NCBI GenBank assembly: GCA_913777945.1
Contig: CAJYTY010000008.1
Location: forward strand, 372,001-436,000
Direction of reading: 5' to 3'
Source: an uncultured Acinetobacter sp.
Lineage (GTDB): Bacteria; Pseudomonadota; Gammaproteobacteria; Pseudomonadales; Moraxellaceae
DNA length: 64,000 bases
In this document: piece after piece, positions 1 to 6,911 of the stretch
Layout of the letters: the number at the start of each line of letters is the position of its first letter
Numbering within the stretch: position 1 is the first letter of the stretch
Position numbers and translations under genes: made by a program
Notes under the pieces: generated by a model
Told to the model about the DNA's origin: nothing
Databases searched by the model: none
What the model saw: only the letters and a program-made list of their open reading frames with translations

Positions 1-666
1 GCAGATATCTTCACTGTCATCAATTTTCTGGATAAAGCCGAGACGGCCCGAGTTCTTACCATGGTGTGTTGGTGATGGATTAAACAAAATCGTACGTATT
101 GAATCTCCATTTTGGTCTGTTGTGGAGTGGAGATATCCCATCACATCAGCCATACGATAAAGTAAGTTTCTGTTTTTGCCCGCAAGATCCGGGCGATAAA
201 CTTTTAATTTTTCCTTGCCGGCTTCTTCTTCAACAGCATGTGCGATAAAAACAACGTCTTTACCCAGCGATTGCCATTTACGAACCATGTTCATAAATTT
301 GGTACCAGCTAGGCCCTGTGCTTTTAAAGTTAGGGTTTTATCACGCTGTAGATTGTCACTATTTTTGGAAAGCTGATCCTTGATTGAATCCAGCATAGCG
401 CCTACGGTGTCAGCGACTATTGTGTTGAACTCTGAATAAAAGTCATCTTTTAAGTTCTCAAGATCAAACCAGCTATCCATACGGATGATTGTTCCGCGTC
501 GCAATTCCGCAGCTACACGATGTTGACCTTTATCAAAATCAAAAATTACGGGCTTGTTTGCTGTATGTGCAATCGCGCTTTTACCTAGACCAGGATCGGT
601 ATATAGATAACAAATCACGCTTTCAACGAGTAATGTTTTTTCAGGGGTAAATACTTGAATAGCCAT
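1..666 (-). CDS. Phage ATP-binding protein (RecA/AAA-like), partial
   Basis: This gene runs off the left edge of the window; 222 codons are visible. The N-terminal part has a Walker A-like P-loop (DPGLGKSAIAHT, about residues 24-35) followed by a strand ending in VIFDFDKG and a Walker B-like strand (NTIVADTVG). This is the pattern of the phage nucleotide-binding AAA family found beside single-strand annealing or recombination genes, so a role in prophage DNA recombination or replication is inferred. The ATG at 666 is preceded by a strong AAGGAG site. It is the third gene of the leftward operon read from PL. The C-terminus is not visible, so partner domains cannot be judged. Confidence 0.75.
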   Translation of the reverse strand, partial: MAIQVFTPEKTLLVESVICYLYTDPGLGKSAIAHTANKPVIFDFDKGQHRVAAELRRGTIIRMDSWFDLENLKDDFYSEFNTIVADTVGAMLDSIKDQLSKNSDNLQRDKTLTLKAQGLAGTKFMNMVRKWQSLGKDVVFIAHAVEEEAGKEKLKVYRPDLAGKNRNLLYRMADVMGYLHSTTDQNGDSIRTILFNPSPTHHGKNSGRLGFIQKIDDSEDIC

Positions 667-676
667 TTTGTTCTCC

Positions 677-991
677 TTATCTCGCACCAACAAAACCGCG
701 TGTATGTTTATATGCACGACGTTCAGGTGAAGGAATATGTGTGCGCTCAAGTACCTGAGCTAGTTGCTTTTTTCTTTGGAAACGAATCTCTTGTTCAAGA
801 TTTTTCATAATCCAAGGCTTTTCGAGCATCATTTCTGGTTGAACTGGTGTACCGCCGTGCTCAGACTCGATTCGAATATCTGAGAAGTTCAGATCAGTCG
901 AAAATGTCTGAGGGCCTAAACGCACGTGATAACGGCCTTGCTCATCGCGTTTGATGAATTCGCGGAACGGAGTTGTATAGCGCTTTTGCAT
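677..991 (-). CDS. Hypothetical phage protein, leftward early operon
   Basis: I do not recognise this 104-residue protein. It is basic and probably cytosolic, with no membrane segment or signal peptide, and its C-terminal half is rich in Arg, Lys and Glu. The ATG at 991 is chosen over an upstream GTG because a GGGGG ribosome site lies seven bases before it. The start overlaps the stop of the preceding gene (TGATG), so the two are translationally coupled. It lies directly upstream of the ATP-binding protein in the PL operon, so a DNA-metabolism accessory role is only a guess. Confidence 0.6.
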   Translation of the reverse strand: MQKRYTTPFREFIKRDEQGRYHVRLGPQTFSTDLNFSDIRIESEHGGTPVQPEMMLEKPWIMKNLEQEIRFQRKKQLAQVLERTHIPSPERRAYKHTRGFVGAR

Positions 992-1437
992 CACACACCC
1001 CCTAAGTGATTTTTCTCAATGTGGGTTTCAATGAGAGTGTTGATATTTCGATGATCTTCACTGACAGTGAAGTCGTGGTACTCATGACCGTTGATAGACG
1101 TAATACGATCAATGGCGAGATTTGTGATTTCTACAACTTCGCGTGATGAACCTGGTACGCCAAAATCATCATTGTGTGTTGCAAAATCAAAGCTTGTGTA
1201 AACAAAGAAGCCGTCTAACTTGATGACTGCTTTACCCGAGTGTTTGCTATCAAGCGTGATTGCAGCTATACCGTAATTAGAAGGCTGGGTAATTGGGAAA
1301 GTAGTGCGAGGCTCTTCTTTTTCAGTGACTAATGCATACGCACCAGACAAGCCGAACAATAGGGCAGAACCCACAGCAACATGCTTTAAACGAAGCTGTA
1401 TGCTCGGTGTGTTGTGATTTATTGTGTTTTGTTCCAT
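991..1437 (-). CDS. Hypothetical membrane-anchored phage protein, first gene of PL operon
   Basis: This 148-residue protein has one hydrophobic segment near the N-terminus (HVAVGSALLFGLSGAYALV) and a polar remainder, so it is probably anchored in the inner membrane with the rest outside or inside undetermined. No family is recognised. An in-frame ATG at 1449 has no ribosome site, whereas the ATG at 1437 has GGAG six bases upstream, so 1437 is preferred. It is the first gene after PL and its leader hairpin. As a PL-proximal membrane protein it could act in exclusion or host takeover; that is inference from position only. Confidence 0.6.
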   Translation of the reverse strand: MEQNTINHNTPSIQLRLKHVAVGSALLFGLSGAYALVTEKEEPRTTFPITQPSNYGIAAITLDSKHSGKAVIKLDGFFVYTSFDFATHNDDFGVPGSSREVVEITNLAIDRITSINGHEYHDFTVSEDHRNINTLIETHIEKNHLGGV

Positions 1438-1453
1438 AATGAACTCCATCGTG

Positions 1454-1491
1454 AAAAGCCCTGATCGCCGTGGAAAGTTGTCAGGGCTTTT
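1454..1491 (-). promoter_or_regulatory. Leader hairpin between PL and its first gene
   Basis: Perfect 11-base arms AAAAGCCCTGA (1454-1464) and its complement (1481-1491) enclose a 16-base loop. The hairpin lies in the predicted 5' leader of the PL transcript, about 17 bases upstream of the first start codon. Its arm ends in a T-run on both strands, so it could act as a bidirectional terminator or attenuator of the leftward operon. Confidence 0.6.
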
Positions 1492-1509
1492 TGTTGTCTT
1501 GATGGAATC

Positions 1510-1538
1510 ATAGTAAACACAGCGTTTACTTTAGTCAA
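1510..1538 (-). promoter_or_regulatory. PL promoter with embedded CI/Cro operator
   Basis: On the minus strand a -35 box TTGACT (1533-1538) and a -10 box TACTAT (1510-1515) are separated by 17 bases. The operator GTAAACACAGCGTTTAC (1513-1529) fills the spacer and overlaps the -10. The same 17-mer is found in PR. A bound repressor would block polymerase directly. The promoter drives the leftward early genes. Confidence 0.8.
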
Positions 1539-1593
1539 GAATAATAGTACACAAATGTTTATTATTTTGTTTTCTTGATATTAAACATATACA

Positions 1594-1620
1594 TAAAAAA
1601 AGGCCACTTTTAGTGACCTT
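1594..1620 (-). terminator. Intrinsic terminator after the repressor gene
   Basis: On the minus strand a 9-bp stem (AAGGTCACT with one G-T pair) and a 3-base loop are followed by seven T residues. It lies about 20 bases past the repressor stop codon and would separate repressor transcription from PL. Confidence 0.75.
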
Positions 1621-1640
1621 AGAAAACATAGTGTTTATTT

Positions 1641-2387
1641 TTATGGTAGGGGATTTTGAACATTGAAAGCATAAGCCACAACACAAAAATCCTGCTCCAT
1701 TATGTCTTCAGCAGTTAAAACTTCCTCTGGATATTCTTCCTTATTGGCACTAACAATTCTCACACCACCTTTCGGCATTCTGTATAAATATTTGAATTTA
1801 AATAGCCCACCGTGATTAATAGCGTAAATCTTTCCATCAATTATGTTGGTTCGACCTACATCTACATAGACGGTTGCTCCGTTATTAATTATAGGTGTCA
1901 TTGAGTCGCCAAATGCTGTTAATGCATAAGCATTTGATGGATCAACACTATACTGTCTCAAAGTCGCTTTGCTTAATCTAAGCTTCCGTGTCTCATTACT
2001 AATTATCTCAGCTATAGATCCTGAGCCACACGAAACTAAAAACTCTTTGTAGTATGGAATTTCAGCTTCATCATCATCCACAGGTGTGCTTGAATCCCAT
2101 TCTAGAACTTTTGTGACCTCAGTTTCATCCTTATCTGAGCCACCTTTTAGTATCCAGTTAGCCGATACTCCAAAAATTGCAGCAGCTTTTAATGCACCAG
2201 CTTTAGAAACACCACGTTTTTTCCAGTTTGTAATTGTTTGCGGTGATTCGTCAATGAGTTTCGCCGTCTCTTCTTGTGTGACCCCGCTTGCTTCTAAAAG
2301 TCTTTCTACAGAAGGATGTGTTTTTGATTCAGGTTTCATTTCCAAATCCAGTTCATTCATTTTTGTATTATCCAAGAAAGTAAACAT
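1641..2387 (-). CDS. CI-type prophage repressor (XRE HTH + S24/LexA peptidase)
   Basis: This is the lysogeny repressor. Residues 26-82 form an XRE-type helix-turn-helix (VTQEETAKLIDESPQTITNWKK). Residues about 110-248 form an S24 LexA-like self-cleaving domain with Ser162 (FGDSM) and Lys199 (FKFKYL) as the expected catalytic dyad. Cys120-Gly121 is a plausible RecA-stimulated cleavage site. The first ATG (2387) lies in an operator-like half site ATGTTTAC and has no ribosome site, so translation may be leaderless or start at Met10 or Met17. It is divergent from the Cro-like gene and ends at an intrinsic terminator. SOS-dependent induction follows from family knowledge. Confidence 0.9.
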   Translation of the reverse strand: MFTFLDNTKMNELDLEMKPESKTHPSVERLLEASGVTQEETAKLIDESPQTITNWKKRGVSKAGALKAAAIFGVSANWILKGGSDKDETEVTKVLEWDSSTPVDDDEAEIPYYKEFLVSCGSGSIAEIISNETRKLRLSKATLRQYSVDPSNAYALTAFGDSMTPIINNGATVYVDVGRTNIIDGKIYAINHGGLFKFKYLYRMPKGGVRIVSANKEEYPEEVLTAEDIMEQDFCVVAYAFNVQNPLP

Positions 2388-2406
2388 TTTGTGTTAAACA
2401 AATGAT

Positions 2407-2453
2407 TTGACAGTAGTAAACACAGCGTTTACCATGTATTAAACAAATGTTTA
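2407..2453 (+). promoter_or_regulatory. PR promoter and operator cluster
   Basis: The -35 TTGACA (2407-2412) and -10 TACCAT (2430-2435) are 17 bases apart. The operator GTAAACACAGCGTTTAC (2416-2432) lies in the spacer and is identical to the PL operator. A second palindrome, TAAACA-AA-TGTTTA (2440-2453), lies over the expected transcript start, and a third half-site pair spans the repressor start (about 2380-2396). This is the immunity switch controlling rightward early genes and repressor autoregulation. Confidence 0.8.
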
Positions 2454-2464
2454 CTGAGGCGATC

Positions 2465-2656
2465 ATGTCTATCGAAGCTGATAAAGAGATTCTTTTAAAG
2501 CTTGGTGGCTCAACAAAAGTGGCTGAGCTGCTTGGTTATAGAGATAAGCAACGAGTTCAAAACTGGATGAAAAGAGGCATACCGGCAAAGGTAAAACTTG
2601 AATATCCGCATCTTTTTTTAAATCCAAATATTCAAAGCAACAACACTGCAGCATAA
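2465..2656 (+). CDS. Cro/YdaS-like small HTH regulator
   Basis: This 63-residue protein sits exactly where lambda-like phages carry cro, divergent from the repressor and just downstream of PR. The sequence LGGSTKVAELLGYRDKQRVQNWMKRGIP is a short helix-turn-helix of the YdaS/Cro type. The ATG at 2465 is chosen because GAGG lies five bases upstream. An earlier in-frame ATG at 2447 is part of operator sequence. It probably competes with CI for the operators and shuts down repressor synthesis on entry to lysis; this is inferred from position and fold. Confidence 0.75.
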   Translation: MSIEADKEILLKLGGSTKVAELLGYRDKQRVQNWMKRGIPAKVKLEYPHLFLNPNIQSNNTAA

Positions 2657-2666
2657 GGACAACCAT

Positions 2667-2942
2667 ATGAGTCTCGAAAAAAAATCCACGCATGTGCGTT
2701 TGTCTCCTGAAAACCATGAACGTGCAAAGGTTCTCGCTGAAATTAAGGGTAAAGACCTTGCTCAATATCTTGCTTACTTACTTGAAAAGGAAATAGCAGG
2801 TGAGTGGCATGTTCTTAATTTACAAGCAAAATCATTTGAGCGCTTGGGATTAGGAGCTTTGATGCGGGATCTATCTACCGAAGTGATCTTTGATGCGGGA
2901 TCGGAAGGGAATTACAGGAATTCAGACAAAGAAAAAGCCTGA
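2667..2942 (+). CDS. Putative ribbon-helix-helix regulator
   Basis: This 91-residue protein starts with a strand-helix-helix pattern (STHVRLSPENHERAKVLAEI...AQYLAYLLEKEI) like Arc/CopG ribbon-helix-helix DNA-binding proteins. The C-terminal half is unassigned. The ATG at 2667 has AGGA seven bases upstream. As second gene of the PR operon it may have a cII-like or auxiliary regulatory role; that is inference. Its stop codon lies inside a hairpin (2934-2960) that could attenuate downstream transcription. Confidence 0.55.
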   Translation: MSLEKKSTHVRLSPENHERAKVLAEIKGKDLAQYLAYLLEKEIAGEWHVLNLQAKSFERLGLGALMRDLSTEVIFDAGSEGNYRNSDKEKA

Positions 2943-2960
2943 TTTAGTGGATCAGGCTTT
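2934..2960 (+). terminator. Terminator-like hairpin overlapping a stop codon
   Basis: Perfect 10-bp arms AAAGCCTGAT and ATCAGGCTTT enclose a 7-base loop. Only three T residues follow, so termination would be partial. It lies where the lambda tR1 region would fall between regulator genes and replication genes. Confidence 0.5.
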
Positions 2961-2988
2961 AGACGTTCAAAACAGTTAGGAAATGAAC

Positions 2989-3240
2989 ATGACAAATTTA
3001 ACAGAAGTACAAAACGAAGACAATCGGGAATTTTTGGTCGGTGATGCAATTACTTATCTGTCGCCAAGAAAACCAGCAACTATTCATTACGTCAAAACAG
3101 TCTCAAAAAAATTTGAATATCTTGTTTTGGATAATGCGGATGTTGTCAATTTTAGCAGCGCCCGCCACGCAACAGTCGCAGAACTGAACGCAAAACGCCG
3201 TATGTCGGATGTTGAGCAGGCGATTGGAGAAGTTCCATGA
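2989..3240 (+). CDS. Hypothetical early phage protein
   Basis: I do not recognise this 83-residue protein. It is cytosolic by composition, with a beta-rich middle (ATIHYVKTVSKKFEYLVLDNADVV) and a charged helical end. The ATG at 2989 is preferred over 2983 because AGGAA lies seven bases before it and directly abuts the earlier ATG. The stop overlaps the next start (ATGA), so the genes are coupled. It belongs to the PR early operon. Confidence 0.55.
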   Translation: MTNLTEVQNEDNREFLVGDAITYLSPRKPATIHYVKTVSKKFEYLVLDNADVVNFSSARHATVAELNAKRRMSDVEQAIGEVP

Positions 3241-3533
3241 ATTCTAGATTTCAGAACCAGTCTGATTATAAACAGATCCAGCAAGTCCAATCATTTCATG
3301 AGCCTGCTTTGCGTGTTCTTGGTCAATTGTTTGAGCGCAATCAGCATAACTTACGCATTAAAGGCTACGACGAGAATAATGCTGCGATTACCAAGGTTGA
3401 GCTATCAGAGGTCATGGCTCGACATTTCCGAATTACTCAATGGTTAGCAAGTCAAATTGTAAGTAGCTTGATAAATGCGGGCTTAATTGAATCTTTTGGT
3501 GGCTACGTGAAGCCAAAGGTGGGTGATAAATGA
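3237..3533 (+). CDS. Hypothetical early protein, winged-helix-like
   Basis: This 98-residue protein has a helical pattern ending in a possible winged helix (VMARHFRITQWLASQIVSSLINAGLIESFGGYV), where a recognition helix and a beta wing can be imagined. No named family is recognised. It overlaps its neighbours by 4 bases on both sides, so three early genes are translationally coupled. A DNA-binding accessory role in replication control is inference. Confidence 0.5.
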   Translation: MNSRFQNQSDYKQIQQVQSFHEPALRVLGQLFERNQHNLRIKGYDENNAAITKVELSEVMARHFRITQWLASQIVSSLINAGLIESFGGYVKPKVGDK

Positions 3534-3862
3534 CTAAGCACGTACCTCAAGAAAACCAAATTACTCTTTTGGCACCAGTGCGCATCTATACAGCCAAAGA
3601 ACTGGCTGCTATGCCACTCTCAGTTATGAACGCTTGTATCGAAGCACAAGAAAAGTTCGCCATGCTTGAGCAAACAACTCAAATGGGGGGGGCAGCAATA
3701 ACAATACGCCGTTTAATGGAGGAAGGATTTCCATTGACTCAGGTTATCGAAAAATCACGCACACGCTACAAGATTGCTGGCGAATATTATCCACCCCGGA
3801 TTATTCGGCAGCTGGAAAAGCGCGGCTTGATCAAGTTGGGAGTGAAATCGCATGAGCAATAA
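3530..3862 (+). CDS. Hypothetical early phage protein
   Basis: This 110-residue protein is unrecognised. It is helical, with a possible C-terminal helix-turn-helix-like end (PPRIIRQLEKRGLIKLGV) reminiscent of the preceding gene. It overlaps the O-like replication gene by 11 bases. It has no membrane segment or signal peptide. Its position, directly ahead of the replication pair, suggests an early DNA-metabolism role. Confidence 0.5.
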   Translation: MTKHVPQENQITLLAPVRIYTAKELAAMPLSVMNACIEAQEKFAMLEQTTQMGGAAITIRRLMEEGFPLTQVIEKSRTRYKIAGEYYPPRIIRQLEKRGLIKLGVKSHEQ

Positions 3863-4754
3863 GATAGTAAATGAGATCCGAAGACTCCCAATAGATAGCA
3901 CTCCAAAAATGCTTCTGTGGGTGATTGCTGACATTGCCGATGATGAAGGTAATACAAGTTGGTATGCACCTAGATCGCGCCTTATGGAAGAAACTGGGTA
4001 CAGCAACAAAACAATCGCCGTGTGTATTGCATACCTAAAAGAGTGCGGGATAGTGCAGGTGATTGGTGGTAATGGCCGTCAAAATCAATACATTGTCATG
4101 CCTGAAAACTTTAATTCAGGTGTGAAATATCAGCCTAAAAAATATTCAAAACCAGTGAGCGAGGTTCACCAGTGTGCCAGCTTCACTAGTGAGCTAGGTT
4201 CACCACTACCAGTGAGCCTCACCGACAAACCAGTGAACTTGGCGCAAAAACCAGTGAGCGAGGTTCACACTATCCCTCATATCCATCAATATCCCTCTGT
4301 ATATCCATCATTAGGCGATTCTGAGAATCAGCCATCTGATCAACAACAACCTAAGGTTAAACGAGTTACTAAAAAACAAGCGGGCATCAACTTACTTGTT
4401 GATCTTGGTTGTGAAGAGAAATATGCACATGACTGGATGGTAGCTCGCAAAGGTGCACAGCTTACAGATTCGATTCTTGAAAACTTAACTGAGCAAGCGA
4501 GCAAGGCGAATATTTCGATTGCACAGGCGGTTGAGTGGTCAGCAAAAAAAGGCTATCAGGGATTTAAGGCAGATTGGTACCTCAAGGATCAACAACGTGG
4601 CAACTCACCACTGAATACACCGAATCACTCGAATGATCGCAATGCTTCCTACTGGGCCAATTTCAATCAACCAAGCGAACCAGAAGGTTGGTACGAGCCG
4701 ATTGATGTCACACCAAAAAAGACGTTACTGATTGAGGGGGTAGGTCATGCGTGA
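3852..4754 (+). CDS. Phage replication protein, lambda O-like (HTH-36 N-terminus)
   Basis: The 300-residue product opens with a winged-helix domain (residues about 1-80; RSRLMEETGYSNKTIAVCIAYLKECGIVQVIGGNGRQNQYIV) typical of phage replication initiators that recognise an origin. A Pro/Ser/Gln-rich linker with repeated KPVSEVH motifs (about 95-165) leads to a C-terminal domain. The next gene is a P-like helicase loader, giving the classical O-P order. The linker DNA (about 4130-4290) contains repeated CCAGTGAGC/GAGGTTCAC units, which may be origin iterons, as in lambda where ori lies inside O. The role is inferred from fold and context. Confidence 0.75.
   Translation: MSNKIVNEIRRLPIDSTPKMLLWVIADIADDEGNTSWYAPRSRLMEETGYSNKTIAVCIAYLKECGIVQVIGGNGRQNQYIVMPENFNSGVKYQPKKYSKPVSEVHQCASFTSELGSPLPVSLTDKPVNLAQKPVSEVHTIPHIHQYPSVYPSLGDSENQPSDQQQPKVKRVTKKQAGINLLVDLGCEEKYAHDWMVARKGAQLTDSILENLTEQASKANISIAQAVEWSAKKGYQGFKADWYLKDQQRGNSPLNTPNHSNDRNASYWANFNQPSEPEGWYEPIDVTPKKTLLIEGVGHA
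4135..4270 (+). repeat. Repeats inside the O-like gene, candidate replication origin
   Basis: The words CCAGTGAGC, CAGTGAGC and GAGGTTCAC recur (for example CCAGTGAGCGAGGTTCAC at about 4152 and 4252, CCAGTGAGCCTCACC near 4210, CCAGTGAACTTGG near 4231). They encode repeated PVSEVH-like residues. In lambda, iterons for O protein lie in the middle of the O gene, so this is the natural place for the phage origin. The origin assignment is inference. Confidence 0.5.
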
Positions 4755-5406
4755 GATTGCCCAGGTAGAAACCATGCCATTTGAAAAACAATTGATTCTG
4801 ACATTGCAAACGATGTACGCACAGCAATTTGCAAAGCACTTTCATGACAAACCAATGGAACTTGTTGAAACCATTATTCGTGGGGCTTTAGTTGGTGTTG
4901 ACCAAGAGGGATTTAGCAAGGGTATTGCACGCTTGCTTTCAGGTCAGTCTAAGTTCATGCCTCAGATCCAAGAGTTTAAATCCTGGTGTGTATCAGGAAC
5001 ATGGACCGCAGTCGAAGCTTGGTACCACGTTTGCGAATGGTCAAAAAATTCTGATCACAAAATTACAGTGATGGCAAAGCAGTGCTGGGATGAGGTCTAT
5101 CACATCGTTATCGAAGGAAGCATGCGAGATGCGAAAAGCCAATTCATCAACCTGTATGAAGAAAGACTGACACGGGCGCATTTACAGGGTGTGAGACAGG
5201 AGATATATACACCACCAGTGGCTATTCCTGTCAAAACAGTTCACATGCCTTACAAGGCTGATAACAAGAATCTGGATCAGGAAAAGCTTGCAACGATGAA
5301 GAGCCTTGCTCAGCAGTATCAATCTAAAGGCATGTCGGTGGTTGCGGCATTCAATCAGGCGTCTATTGATCTGACAGGTAAAAGCATGATGGGAGGTGGG
5401 GCATGA
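4747..5406 (+). CDS. Replication protein P-like helicase loader
   Basis: The 219-residue protein has the size and helical pattern of lambda P family proteins, with the block QGFSKGIARLLSGQSKFMPQIQEFKSWC and a following helix WTAVEAWYHVCEWSKN. P-type proteins take DnaB helicase from the host and deliver it to the O-bound origin. It overlaps the O-like gene by 8 bases and has GGGGGTAGG upstream of its ATG. The match is by pattern and context, not by an alignment. Confidence 0.7.
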   Translation: MREIAQVETMPFEKQLILTLQTMYAQQFAKHFHDKPMELVETIIRGALVGVDQEGFSKGIARLLSGQSKFMPQIQEFKSWCVSGTWTAVEAWYHVCEWSKNSDHKITVMAKQCWDEVYHIVIEGSMRDAKSQFINLYEERLTRAHLQGVRQEIYTPPVAIPVKTVHMPYKADNKNLDQEKLATMKSLAQQYQSKGMSVVAAFNQASIDLTGKSMMGGGA

Positions 5407-5657
5407 ATGAGCACAAGAAATGCAAAAAAATTAATTTCGAAGATCAAATCAGCTTAATGCTATTTGCGTGTTATGCGACACAGCCTTTTTCCGTTGCGGA
5501 TATTCAAGAAGCTGTTTTTGATTTTCATAGAGCTACGGTATACAGCCTACTAAATGAACACACGAAGTACGGGTATCTTGAGCGTGTTTCAGACAGTCAC
5601 TATCGAGCAACTCAATACGCTAAAGACATCATGAATGTGAAAGGTGAGATTACGTGA
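5403..5657 (+). CDS. Hypothetical early protein, winged-helix-like
   Basis: The 84-residue product has a helix-turn-helix/wing pattern (FSVADIQEAVFDFHRATVYSLLNEHTKYGYLERVSDSHYRAT) similar to small phage DNA-binding proteins. It overlaps the P-like gene by four bases and the endonuclease gene by four bases. No specific family is recognised; a regulatory role is inference. Confidence 0.55.
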   Translation: MNEHKKCKKINFEDQISLMLFACYATQPFSVADIQEAVFDFHRATVYSLLNEHTKYGYLERVSDSHYRATQYAKDIMNVKGEIT

Positions 5658-6055
5658 CTTCAATCAGTCTCGCTGAGTATAGAGCTAAGTTTCCAATTAA
5701 GAAGGGTAAAAAGCGCCGTTCAGTCAAAGGTCAAAGAGTGCAAAGCGTAGGAGAAGTAACACTGGCCAGAGATTTAAGGGCTTTAAAGATAAATTTCGAA
5801 CAGGAATACAAGTTTCATGCGGAACGAAAGTGGCGGGCTGATTTTCTGATAACGGGTACCAAAATTTTAGTAGAGGTTGAAGGCGGAATTTGGAGTGGTG
5901 GTAGGCATACGAGAGGTAAAGGCTATTTAGGGGACATGGAAAAATACAATGCGGCAGCGATTTTAGGTTTTAAGGTTTTACGGTTCGATACACAACAAGT
6001 GAAAAGCGGTTTGGCGATTAAGCAGATTGAAAATTTGGTGAGAGGTGGCTTGTGA
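5654..6055 (+). CDS. PD-(D/E)XK-type endonuclease (Vsr/DUF559-like)
   Basis: The 133-residue product carries the motif series of small restriction-fold nucleases: Glu in VGEVTLARDL, Asp in KWRADFLI, and E-x-E in ILVEVEGGIWSGGRH, followed by YNAAAILGFKVLRFD. This resembles Vsr and DUF559 endonucleases and phage Holliday junction resolvase-like proteins such as Rap. The GTG start follows AAGGTGAG. Its position just before Q matches the resolvase position (rap/rusA) in lambdoid phages, so branched-DNA cleavage before packaging is the favoured role. A related copy lies at 7595-8023. Confidence 0.7.
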   Translation: MTSISLAEYRAKFPIKKGKKRRSVKGQRVQSVGEVTLARDLRALKINFEQEYKFHAERKWRADFLITGTKILVEVEGGIWSGGRHTRGKGYLGDMEKYNAAAILGFKVLRFDTQQVKSGLAIKQIENLVRGGL

Positions 6056-6489
6056 TGAATGCAGCAGTGACAACAGTAATGGATTGGACAAAGTACACAA
6101 TAGATGGATGGTTAGAACAATTCGGGGCTTGGTGCGAAACCGTGCGAATGAAAGGAGGTGATTTACCTGATGGCTTACACATCAACCAAATTTTCTGGTT
6201 GATGCGAGAAGCAGGAAAGGAAATTCCAAAGGGTAAATCATATATTCGTTGTGAAATAAATGACTTTGAAGCAACTCAAGTTCAAGCACTCCTACGTAGT
6301 ATATTAAATTCTGATAAGGCCGATTTCACTACAAAGTTTGCATTGGTGTGTTTAATAAAAAATAAAGTAGAAAATAAAGGGCTGGGTAGGGTTGCACAAG
6401 AAACAAATCAATCTAAAGCTCAGGCTGCAATTATGGTTAGTTGTGCTAGATTCTATCTATCTGGGCATGATAAAAGATTGAAAATTTAA
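6055..6489 (+). CDS. Late antiterminator, Q family
   Basis: The 144-residue protein begins WTKYTIDGWLEQFGAWCETVR, the hallmark start of the phage antitermination Q family (phage 82/P21-type), and ends in a helical region with QSKAQAAIMVSCARFYLSG. It is the last gene but one of the early operon, the usual place of Q. It would load on RNA polymerase at the late promoter and allow read-through of the many downstream terminators. The ATG at 6055 overlaps the previous stop; AGGTGG lies upstream. Confidence 0.75.
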   Translation: MNAAVTTVMDWTKYTIDGWLEQFGAWCETVRMKGGDLPDGLHINQIFWLMREAGKEIPKGKSYIRCEINDFEATQVQALLRSILNSDKADFTTKFALVCLIKNKVENKGLGRVAQETNQSKAQAAIMVSCARFYLSGHDKRLKI

Positions 6490-6490
6490 A

Positions 6491-6769
6491 ATGAGTAATA
6501 CTTTCAGCAAAGTCGTAAAAATTCCTTTCAGATTTGACAAATTGGATGTCTTGCAAAAACAGGAAGTTAGGAAAGTTCTTGAAACATATGGAAGTGTTTC
6601 ACAATCTATTGATATTGGAGATTATACAAATTTTTACTTACTAATGAATTTTGATCAGGAATATCAGTTGGAGTACACAGCGGAAGATACAACTAAAGGT
6701 ACAAGTATTAATGAAGTTAAGGATTGTTTAAATTTTTTATTCAGAGTGCATGGTTACAAAGTCTATTGA
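6491..6769 (+). CDS. Hypothetical protein at end of early operon
   Basis: The 92-residue protein is unrecognised. It is acidic and AT-rich compared with its left neighbours and has no membrane segment. It starts one base after the Q stop codon, without a clear ribosome site, so it may be coupled to Q. A terminator follows at 6836-6862 after a possible late promoter region. Confidence 0.5.
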   Translation: MSNTFSKVVKIPFRFDKLDVLQKQEVRKVLETYGSVSQSIDIGDYTNFYLLMNFDQEYQLEYTAEDTTKGTSINEVKDCLNFLFRVHGYKVY

Positions 6770-6835
6770 CTGTCTAGACATAATATGGCATATTTCTGAT
6801 ACAATGGACGAATTTATAGATGTTTAACTAGAATC

Positions 6836-6862
6836 AAGCCTGCATTTAAAATGCGGGCTTTT
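6836..6862 (+). terminator. Intrinsic terminator downstream of the Q operon
   Basis: The stem AAGCCTGCATT pairs with AATGCGGGCTT (one T-G pair) around a 3-base loop and is followed by TTTTG. In a Q-dependent phage this is the expected place for the late-operon terminator tR' just after the late promoter. A weak -10-like TACAAT lies at 6800-6805. Confidence 0.7.
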
Positions 6863-6911
6863 GTATTTCGAATTCCCCTATGATTTATCTATAATTTTAT
6901 GGAAAGATGAA

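Noticed and set aside
2086..2397. Open frame antisense to the repressor
   Set aside because: It is a shadow of the CI gene with no ribosome site.
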